This document shows positions 1-4,406 of a stretch of 5,231 nucleotides of DNA, piece by piece. The position numbers and the translations under genes are program-made. Numbering within the stretch: position 1 is the first letter of the stretch; each line of letters starts with the position of its first letter. The notes beneath the pieces are model-generated. The model saw only the letters and a list, made by a program, of their open reading frames with translations. It was not told the origin of the DNA and searched no databases. The DNA comes from Candidatus Aminicenantes bacterium UBA4085 (GTDB taxonomy: Bacteria > Acidobacteriota > Aminicenantia > Aminicenantales > UBA4085): the NCBI GenBank assembly GCA_002383325.1, contig DFYJ01000002.1, forward strand, positions 12,414 to 17,644, written 5' to 3'.

Positions 1-1
1 C

Positions 2-391
2 CGGCGGCCGAGCGGGCCGATCACGTCGAGCGACACGCCCGATCCGCAGGCCGGCTTCACCCTGGAGCTGCCGCCTTCCTATGTCTACGGGGTCCCCACT
101 TCCTTCAAGCTGATCAACCACAATACGAGGAGCGTCGCCATCACCGGGCAGTCCTACACCATCTCTGTCATGAGGGAGGACGGTTGGCACCTCTTCTACA
201 ACTCGGGTTCTCGAAGCGCGTTCAATCCGGGGACGATGGCGGCCGGAGCAGCCTATGAGTGGGTCTGGTCGCGCTACGATACAGCCGGCCGAACGCTGGC
301 TGAAGTGGGACACTACAAGCTGACGGTCAAGCTCCCCGGCCAGACGCCGAGCGAGCTGAGCCGGGAATTCGAGATCAGGACCCGGCGCTGA
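2..391 (+). CDS. C-terminal part of a probable exported protein with a BsuPI/Ig-like domain (5' end outside window)
   Basis: The frame is open from the window edge to a TGA at 389-391, giving 129 residues with no start in view. The first internal ATG (170) falls inside the domain, so it is not the real start. Residues 1-17 are a Ser/Pro/Thr/Asp-rich linker. From about residue 18 there is a compact beta-rich module: a GQSYTISV strand, then DGWHLFYNSGS, a Gly-rich turn, the aromatic strand YEWVWSRYD, then GHYKLTVKLPG and the ending REFEIRTRR. This order (sequence before GQ.Y, a G-W-F-S strand, a Gly turn with W-x-W, then G-x-Y) resembles the BsuPI-type/Ig-like inhibitor fold. It also matches the last ~115 residues of the convergent CAP-domain protein at 440-1414. 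Function is unknown; an extracytoplasmic binding or inhibitory module is inferred. The missing N-terminus may be another catalytic or CAP-like domain. Confidence 0.8.
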   Translation, partial: RRPSGPITSSDTPDPQAGFTLELPPSYVYGVPTSFKLINHNTRSVAITGQSYTISVMREDGWHLFYNSGSRSAFNPGTMAAGAAYEWVWSRYDTAGRTLAEVGHYKLTVKLPGQTPSELSREFEIRTRR

Positions 392-439
392 ACGCGGCAA
401 CCCCGCGGAGGGTGAGCCGGGGATTCCCGCCGCCCGGCC
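392..439. terminator. Intergenic gap between convergent genes; weak GC hairpin, possible terminator
   Basis: The 48 bases separate two convergent stop codons. A short stem is possible between CCCCG (401-405) and CGGGG (418-422) with a 12-nt loop. Neither strand has a T-run after the stem, so an intrinsic terminator is only weakly supported. The placement between converging genes is the main argument for it. Confidence 0.25.
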
Positions 440-1414
440 TCAGCGCAGGATCTCGAACTCGCGGAAGATGATGTCCGAGGTGAACCGCGGCGCCTTGAAC
501 TTGAGCCGGTACTTGCCGGGGACGGGAACGGGCTGGCCGGCGTCCACCTTGCGGGTCCAGTGCCACTTCTTGATCTCGCCGGGGGTCATGATCAGGTCCT
601 CGAAGAAGCCCCGGTGGCTGTGGAAGATAAATCTCCAGCCGCCGCCGGCGGTCTTCTGCTGGATGACGTAGCGGCAGTTGGCCAGGTCGGCCGTGTCGCG
701 GCCGTTCAAGCCCAGAACAAGCTTCAGGGGCTCGGTCCCGGCAATCGTGGCGTCGGTGACCGAGAGGGCCAGGCCGCCCGCGAAGGCATGGACGTCAGGG
801 TAGTCCTGCACGGTGGTCGGCGTCCCCGTCGCTGCGGCCAGCGGCCCGGCCGGATCCGTGAGCTCGCCGAACCAAACGCAAGCGTAATTGCCCGAGATCC
901 CGACTCCCATAGCCTTCCAGGGATGGGGCGCCCAGATACCGGAATTGACGATCACCTCCAGGTGGTCGGGGCTTCCCTTCCAGGAGGCCACCGCCGTCTC
1001 CGGAGTCATGCCGCCGCTGTAGAACGAGGCGATCTCGTAGCCGTTGGAGGTGTAGGCGGTCAGCTCATGCGGCTTGGACCACATCAGGGTCTGGTATTCA
1101 TGGTCGTCGGTGTAACAGACCGCCGTCCATGAACCGCGGTTCGACCAGCTGTGCAGATTGCAGTCCTCGCCGCGGGCATCTTCCCCGGTGTCGGGGTGGT
1201 TGCCGTTGAGGTCGCCGACGTGAGCCCTGGCGACGTGGGTCAGCGAGGTCGAGATCTCCGCAGCCGCCAGGCCGTTGTCCGTGCGGATCTTGTTGATCTG
1301 GTCGGCCAGGGCCTTCTCGGTGGCGGTCAGCGGTGTCTCCTGGCCGGCCCGCGGCAGGACGGAGGCGAAGGCGATGAACAGAATTCCCAGCCAAAGCATG
1401 CGGAAAAGCTTCAT
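440..1414 (-). CDS. Secreted CAP (SCP/PR1-like) domain protein with C-terminal BsuPI/Ig-like domain
   Basis: This gene encodes 324 residues. Residues 1-24 form a signal peptide (MKLF, hydrophobic core LWLGILFIAFASVL, likely cut near PRAG/Q), so the protein is exported. Residues ~32-187 form a CAP domain: ALADQINKIRTDNGL helix, VARAHVGDL, CNLHSWS, GYEIAS, a W-K-G-S-x-D-H segment, GVGISG and WFGEL. The two His and two Glu of the CAP cavity are visible as H88, E127, H151 and E184. Cysteines C85, C100, C179 and C247 could form disulfides. Residues ~210-324 are a second, beta-rich module shared with the protein encoded at 2-391. Bacterial CAP proteins (YkwD type) are secreted or surface proteins of mostly unknown activity. 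The start is fixed by an AAGGAG site 9 nt upstream (1424-1429) and a promoter just beyond it. The gene is monocistronic as far as can be seen. The CAP call is firm; the role is not known. Confidence 0.93.
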   Translation of the reverse strand: MKLFRMLWLGILFIAFASVLPRAGQETPLTATEKALADQINKIRTDNGLAAAEISTSLTHVARAHVGDLNGNHPDTGEDARGEDCNLHSWSNRGSWTAVCYTDDHEYQTLMWSKPHELTAYTSNGYEIASFYSGGMTPETAVASWKGSPDHLEVIVNSGIWAPHPWKAMGVGISGNYACVWFGELTDPAGPLAAATGTPTTVQDYPDVHAFAGGLALSVTDATIAGTEPLKLVLGLNGRDTADLANCRYVIQQKTAGGGWRFIFHSHRGFFEDLIMTPGEIKKWHWTRKVDAGQPVPVPGKYRLKFKAPRFTSDIIFREFEILR

Positions 1415-1649
1415 GACATCCCTCTCCTTGACTCGGCGCTTCTATACCGCCGTCCTTCGAAACAAGTCAAACCGTCCCCGCGGCCACCGGCTGATCTTCG
1501 TCTTCGGCTACTTTGAGTTCTTCGCTGCGATCATCTTCGTCCTGGGCCGCAAGACCAAGGCCGCCAAGGTGCGGGCGACCGCGTTCATCTGGGCCGTGCC
1601 GATCGTCATGAACGTCGTGGCCCGGGTCTTCCTGGACTGGCGTTACTGA
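1413..1649 (+). CDS. Small putative membrane protein, or 3' remnant of a membrane protein gene
   Basis: I do not recognise the family. The frame ends in TGA at 1647-1649. From the CTG at 1491 onward there are 52 sense codons, of which only three (TTT, GCT, CGT) do not end in G or C. The peptide has two hydrophobic segments, roughly IFVFGYFEFFAAIIFVLG and TAFIWAVPIVMNVVARVFL, separated by a basic loop (GRKTKAAKVRA), ending DWRY. That is what a genuine two-TM membrane protein looks like. The start is unresolved. ATG 1413 has only a weak GGAAA upstream, and it overlaps the start and promoter of the divergent CAP gene. TTG 1428 and CTG 1491 have no visible ribosome site, and codon bias is weaker before 1491. 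It may therefore be a short gene of up to 78 residues or the tail of a gene truncated when the CAP gene moved in. The nearby hairpin at 1650-1662 supports a real gene end at 1649. Confidence 0.45.
   Translation: MTSLSLTRRFYTAVLRNKSNRPRGHRLIFVFGYFEFFAAIIFVLGRKTKAAKVRATAFIWAVPIVMNVVARVFLDWRY
1424..1429 (-). promoter_or_regulatory. Shine-Dalgarno site of the CAP-domain gene
   Basis: The minus strand reads AAGGAG, 9 nt before the ATG at 1414. This strong match decides the start codon. It also shows that the upstream, out-of-frame ATG on the same strand (1420-1418) is unlikely to be used. Confidence 0.75.
1441..1470 (-). promoter_or_regulatory. Sigma70-type promoter of the CAP-domain gene
   Basis: On the minus strand, TTGACT (1470-1465) is followed after 18 bp by TATAGA (1446-1441). 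These match the -35 consensus at 5 of 6 positions and the -10 at 4 of 6. Transcription would start near 1434, giving a leader of about 20 nt that contains the Shine-Dalgarno at 1424-1429. The arrangement of promoter, ribosome site and start is internally consistent. The promoter lies within the 5' part of the overlapping plus-strand frame 1413-1649, which casts doubt on that frame's upstream starts. Confidence 0.6.
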
Positions 1650-1662
1650 CCCCGGCGCGGGG
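1650..1662. terminator. Perfect GC hairpin between convergent genes, possible bidirectional terminator
   Basis: The stem is CCCCG (1650-1654) and CGGGG (1658-1662) with a 3-nt GCG loop. It sits directly after the TGA at 1647-1649 and 8 nt from the stop codon of the minus-strand hydrolase. There is no T-run on either side, only AAA after the stem on the plus strand. Termination is inferred from its position between two converging stops. Confidence 0.35.
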
Positions 1663-1670
1663 AAACAGCC

Positions 1671-2819
1671 CTATTCGTACCGAACTCGGGAGGGGTCGGC
1701 CGCCTTGGGGTCCTTGAGGAAAGCGCCCGTCCCTTTGGCGATCAGTTCGGCGTACTTGGGCACGTCCGCGATCAGAACGGCCCGGTCGGGGTGGTCCTGC
1801 GACCAGAGATCCATCAGCGTCAGGATGGTCGAGGTCTGGCGCCCGACCCGAACGTCGATGGGCCAGCCCTTCTCGTCGATCTTCTCGAACAGCAGGCCGC
1901 GCTTGCCGGCCCTGACCACGAACTCGTCCTGTCCGGTCAGGAGGAGCTTGGCATCGGTCCGGCCGCGGGTCGCGTCGAGGAAGGGCTCGGGCGTCTCGAG
2001 AAGCAGCGAGACGGCGTCCGTGGCGTCGCCGATCTCCCGGTGGGACAGCCCCCGCAGGGCTTTGGGCGAATACTCCACCCCGATCTTGAACTCATCGCCC
2101 GAGAGGACCATGGCCGCCATGGCCGCCAGGTCCTGCCCTTTCTGATGGGCGACGATGGTGCTGATGACGGGGTATTGCAGCTCGGCCTCGTGCAGGTCGA
2201 TGACGACGTCGATCTTCTCCTTCTTGATCATCTCGATGAAGGCGTGGCAGGTCCTCTCGATCAGCGTTCCGTCCGGCCGGCCCGGCCAGGCCCGGTTGAA
2301 GTTGCGGACGTCCATGTAGGCCAGGTTCTGCTTGGAGGGGTAATGGATGAAAACTTCGGGGTCGGGCCACTGGTCCAGCGGGCTGGCCCAGCGGTCGCCC
2401 ATGCGGAAGGTCCGGCCGCCGAAGGGCGTCGGGATGGTGTAGCTGGCGGGGTAGGCGCCGCCCGGGCGGGTGACCATGGTGCCGCTGCGGTTGGCCGAGG
2501 GGACGACGATCAGGCGACCCTGGCTGACGGTTCCGTTCTCAGCCAGGATCCAGGCGGCCAGGCGGGCCGAGGGCTCCTCGGGATGGGAGCCGCCCAGGAC
2601 GAGACACGTTCCGCCGGGCTCGCGTCCCTCGAGGACGTAGATGGTGCAGTCATTGACGGAGCCTTGCAAGGGGGGAAAATAGTCGGACAGCTTCTTGACC
2701 TCGGTCACGCCGGGGCCGAGAACGAGCGGCTCCGGGAGGTGGCGGATGGCCTGGAATTCCAGGCCGGCGAAGAGGGCCAGGACGGCGCCCAGGGCGAGGA
2801 TGAGGATCTTGCGCATCAT
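1671..2819 (-). CDS. Exported M14-family zinc hydrolase, succinylglutamate desuccinylase/aspartoacylase-like
   Basis: This gene encodes 382 residues. Residues 1-24 (MMRKILILALGAVLALFAGLEF) form a signal peptide or membrane anchor, so the enzyme should act outside the cytoplasm. The catalytic domain (~45-345) has the zinc-site order of the AstE/AspA branch of M14 peptidases. HxxE is in GGSHPEEPS (H79, E82), the third ligand is in DVVIDLHEAE (H210), and a likely catalytic Glu is in SLLLETPEP (E275). RNFNRAWPG (172-180) matches the NRxxPG substrate-binding signature of the family. Characterised relatives cut the amide bond of N-acyl amino acids or small peptides; the substrate here is not determinable. 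It is the last gene of a three-gene operon, 8 nt after the 49-residue ORF. An SD-like AAGTGAGG overlaps that gene's stop. ATG 2819 and 2816 are both possible starts. A longer version from 2897 would overlap the upstream gene and put a Pro/Arg-rich stretch before the signal peptide, so it is rejected. Confidence 0.85.
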   Translation of the reverse strand: MMRKILILALGAVLALFAGLEFQAIRHLPEPLVLGPGVTEVKKLSDYFPPLQGSVNDCTIYVLEGREPGGTCLVLGGSHPEEPSARLAAWILAENGTVSQGRLIVVPSANRSGTMVTRPGGAYPASYTIPTPFGGRTFRMGDRWASPLDQWPDPEVFIHYPSKQNLAYMDVRNFNRAWPGRPDGTLIERTCHAFIEMIKKEKIDVVIDLHEAELQYPVISTIVAHQKGQDLAAMAAMVLSGDEFKIGVEYSPKALRGLSHREIGDATDAVSLLLETPEPFLDATRGRTDAKLLLTGQDEFVVRAGKRGLLFEKIDEKGWPIDVRVGRQTSTILTLMDLWSQDHPDRAVLIADVPKYAELIAKGTGAFLKDPKAADPSRVRYE

Positions 2820-2827
2820 GGCGGGCC

Positions 2828-2977
2828 TCACTTGAGTCGGAGAAGCCGGAGCAGGAAGGGGATGAGGACGACGACGTAGAGGACCTCCTCCTGCCACTTC
2901 TTGGTCTTGAAGATGTTCCAGACGATCAACCCGGCCGCGGCGGCCGCCAGGACGTAATAGAGGATGGTGATGATCAT
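2828..2977 (-). CDS. 49-residue two-TM membrane protein between permease and hydrolase genes
   Basis: I do not recognise the family. The product is 49 residues: a hydrophobic segment at ~2-23 (ITILYYVLAAAAAGLIVWNI), a charged loop KTKKWQEE (24-31), a second segment at ~32-44 (VLYVVVLIPFLLR) and a basic end RLLRLK. It is almost entirely membrane-embedded, with the Lys-rich loop probably cytoplasmic. The start at ATG 2977 has a textbook AAGGAG site (2985-2990) 7 nt upstream, which overlaps the TAA stop of the permease gene. The stop codon is 8 nt before the hydrolase start. This placement, strand and translational coupling argue for a real gene rather than a chance frame. An accessory or stabilising subunit of the permease is a reasonable inference. 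It is much smaller than the 4-TM DctQ subunit of TRAP transporters. Confidence 0.75.
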   Translation of the reverse strand: MIITILYYVLAAAAAGLIVWNIFKTKKWQEEVLYVVVLIPFLLRLLRLK

Positions 2978-2984
2978 GGCGGCT

Positions 2985-2990
2985 CTCCTT
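2985..2990 (-). promoter_or_regulatory. Shine-Dalgarno of the 49-residue ORF overlapping the permease stop codon
   Basis: The minus strand reads TTTTAAGGAGAGCC before the ATG at 2977. AAGGAG shares its first bases with the TAA stop (2991-2989) of the permease gene. Ribosomes ending the permease would sit on this site, so translation of the two genes is probably coupled. Confidence 0.7.
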
Positions 2991-4281
2991 AAAAGACCGT
3001 CAGGAAGGCCAGCTTCCGGCTGAAGAAGACCATCAGCGTCCCGACGATGACGATCAGGACGGCCGGCGCCAGGCAGGCCCGCAGGAAGCGGCCGTAGGAT
3101 TCCCTCAGGCCCACGGTCTCGACCGTCAGCCGGCCGATGATGGCCGTGGGCGGGATGGCGTCGCCCAGGGGCCAGATGATGCTCATCCCGGCCAGGGCCA
3201 CGATAGGGTTCATGTTCAGGGTGTTGAAGAGCAGGACCAGCGGCACGCCCAGTACGGGGGCCGCGCCCCACATCAGGACGGCCTCGGACAGGGGCAGGGT
3301 GATGAACAGGGACAGGATGACGGCCAGCAGCGGCAGGGTCACGACCGTGATGGCGATGAGGCCCCGCACTCCGGTCAGGGTCATGATCTGGACCAGGATG
3401 CCGGCGCAGGTCAGGGTGCCGATGAGCGGCAGGAGCTGCTGGATGGTGGCCCGGGCGATCTCCAGGACCGGCAGGCGCCGGGGCGAGAGGAGGATCGAGA
3501 CGAGGGCGGCGGCGGCGAAGATGATCGGCAGGCCAAGGATGGGGAAGGAGAAGGGCCAGACCCGCCCGGCCATGACCAGGGCGAAGAAGACCAGGAAGGG
3601 GGCGGCGATCTTGAACCAATTCATCCCCGGGGGGGCTTCGGGCAGCTCCTTCAAGGCCAGGTCGAGGTCGGCCGGCTTGGCCTTCCAGCCCAGGATGAAG
3701 ATGGTCAGCAGGGCCAGCAGGACGCAGGGGACGAGCAGCGGCAGGAAGAACCCGACGTAGGGCATGTTGACTCCGGCCGCGGTCAGCATGGCCCAGAGGC
3801 TGACCGGGGGGGCGGCTGCGCTGAGGCCGGCGATGATGAAGACGATGGCCGCCGCCTTGGCTTTGGGCAGGCCCATGTAGCCGAGGATCGTGGCCACCAT
3901 GCCGCCGACGATGAGCACCGTGACGCTGCCGGCCCCGGTCAGGGCCCCGGGGATGAGGAGGAGGAAGGCCAGCATCACGAACAGGACGGCCTTGCGGCGG
4001 TGGAAGCGGACCAGGATACGGCGGACGACGAAAGCCACGCCGCCCGACTCCTTGAGCAGGTTCATGAACAGGGTGGCGGTGATGAAGATCAGGCAGATGT
4101 CGAGGTAGGTGAAGGCCCCCTCGACGATGTGCCGGGCCGGGATGCCGGCGCCGCCGGCCAGAGCGCCGACCAGGGCGGCGGCCAGCATCGACAGCTCGGT
4201 CGAAAGCTTCAGGGCCTTGGCGACGGCGTAGCCGGCCACCATCGCCGCCAGGATGATGGAAGCCGAGGCGGTCATGCTCAT
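2989..4281 (-). CDS. DctM-like (ion transporter superfamily) multi-TM permease
   Basis: This gene encodes 430 residues, very hydrophobic along the whole length, consistent with about 10-12 membrane segments. Two half-domains each carry a Gly/Pro hairpin motif. The first half has PGALTGAGSVTVLIVGG (111-127) and AAAPPVSLWAM (155-165). The second half has LPLSEAVLMWGAAPVLG (329-345) and WPLGDAIPPTAIIGR (370-384). Paired hairpins followed by an APP/IPP turn are typical of DctM TRAP large subunits and related IT-superfamily secondary transporters. A hydrophilic loop (~199-222) separates the halves. The call is to superfamily; the substrate, probably a small carboxylate, acyl-amino acid or peptide, is unknown. 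The start at ATG 4281 is preferred because GAGGAG (4296-4291) lies 9 nt upstream. An in-frame ATG at 4323 would add a charged leader and lies inside the palindrome arm. It is the first gene of the operon with the 49-residue protein and the M14-like hydrolase. No DctP binding protein or 4-TM DctQ is visible within the operon. Confidence 0.82.
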   Translation of the reverse strand: MSMTASASIILAAMVAGYAVAKALKLSTELSMLAAALVGALAGGAGIPARHIVEGAFTYLDICLIFITATLFMNLLKESGGVAFVVRRILVRFHRRKAVLFVMLAFLLLIPGALTGAGSVTVLIVGGMVATILGYMGLPKAKAAAIVFIIAGLSAAAPPVSLWAMLTAAGVNMPYVGFFLPLLVPCVLLALLTIFILGWKAKPADLDLALKELPEAPPGMNWFKIAAPFLVFFALVMAGRVWPFSFPILGLPIIFAAAALVSILLSPRRLPVLEIARATIQQLLPLIGTLTCAGILVQIMTLTGVRGLIAITVVTLPLLAVILSLFITLPLSEAVLMWGAAPVLGVPLVLLFNTLNMNPIVALAGMSIIWPLGDAIPPTAIIGRLTVETVGLRESYGRFLRACLAPAVLIVIVGTLMVFFSRKLAFLTVF

Positions 4282-4290
4282 CGGCGGTCG

Positions 4291-4296
4291 CTCCTC
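4291..4296 (-). promoter_or_regulatory. Shine-Dalgarno site fixing the permease start at 4281
   Basis: The minus strand reads GGAGAGGAG, with GAGGAG ending 9 nt before the ATG at 4281. The alternative ATG at 4323 has no purine-rich site at a suitable distance. Confidence 0.6.
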
Positions 4297-4315
4297 TCCG
4301 TGGATTCCGCGAGCC

Positions 4316-4391
4316 CTCATCATAAGGGGTCAGGTCTCAACATTCAACATTTCTATAATTTGAGGCCCGACCCCGTTTTGAATATGATGAG
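4316..4391. repeat. Long imperfect palindrome (REP/MITE-like element) in the divergent intergenic region
   Basis: The inner arms are 15 bp: GGGGTCAGGTCTCAA (4326-4340) and TTGAGGCCCGACCCC (4360-4374). They pair at 13 of 15 positions, and one mismatch is a G-U wobble in RNA. The 19-nt loop is AT-rich and starts within a tandem 7-bp direct repeat, CAACATT (4338-4344 and 4345-4351). Outer arms CTCATCATA (4316-4324) and TATGATGAG (4383-4391) form a further 9-bp perfect inverted repeat, offset by unequal spacers. The low-GC loop stands out from the GC-rich surroundings. A GGGGTCAGG...CCCGACCCC hairpin recalls REP-type palindromes mobilised by RAYT (IS200-like) transposases; that link is from memory and not tested here. 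No transposase is in the window. It could also act as a transcript hairpin in the leader of either divergent gene. Confidence 0.7.
4354..4359 (+). promoter_or_regulatory. Possible -10 box for the KBL-like gene
   Basis: A perfect TATAAT sits in the loop of the palindrome, 47 nt before the ATG at 4407, and would start transcription near 4366. No recognisable -35 hexamer lies 16-18 bp upstream (the region reads CAGGTC), and there is no extended -10 TG. The match could be chance in an AT-rich loop. The minus-strand promoter of the permease operon must also lie in or beyond this region, but I cannot place it. Confidence 0.3.
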
Positions 4392-4406
4392 TCCGTGCTA
4401 CCCGTC

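Noticed and set aside
1791..2879. Long plus-strand open frame (362 codons) opposite the M14-like hydrolase gene
   Set aside because: Its product is low-complexity and rich in Gly, Asp, Val and Gln, with no domain pattern. The minus strand carries the zinc motifs, signal peptide and operon context, so this is an antisense shadow of GC-rich coding DNA.
2820..2897. N-terminal extension of the hydrolase from ATG 2897
   Set aside because: It would overlap the 49-residue gene by 70 bp and place a Pro/Arg-rich stretch ahead of a normal signal peptide. ATG 2819 or 2816 fits better.
2828..3619. Long minus-strand frame whose end coincides with the 49-residue ORF
   Set aside because: The part upstream of 2977 is Pro/Arg/His-rich shadow of the permease gene in another frame. 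Only the last 49 codons have a ribosome site and a sensible protein sequence.
4282..4323. N-terminal extension of the permease from ATG 4323
   Set aside because: It adds 14 charged residues before the first TM segment, has no ribosome site and lies in the outer arm of the palindrome. GAGGAG supports ATG 4281.
4326..4380. Palindrome as an intrinsic terminator (stem followed by GTTTTG on the plus strand)
   Set aside because: No plus-strand gene ends upstream and the T-run is short. The element lies between divergent starts, where a terminator has no obvious target.
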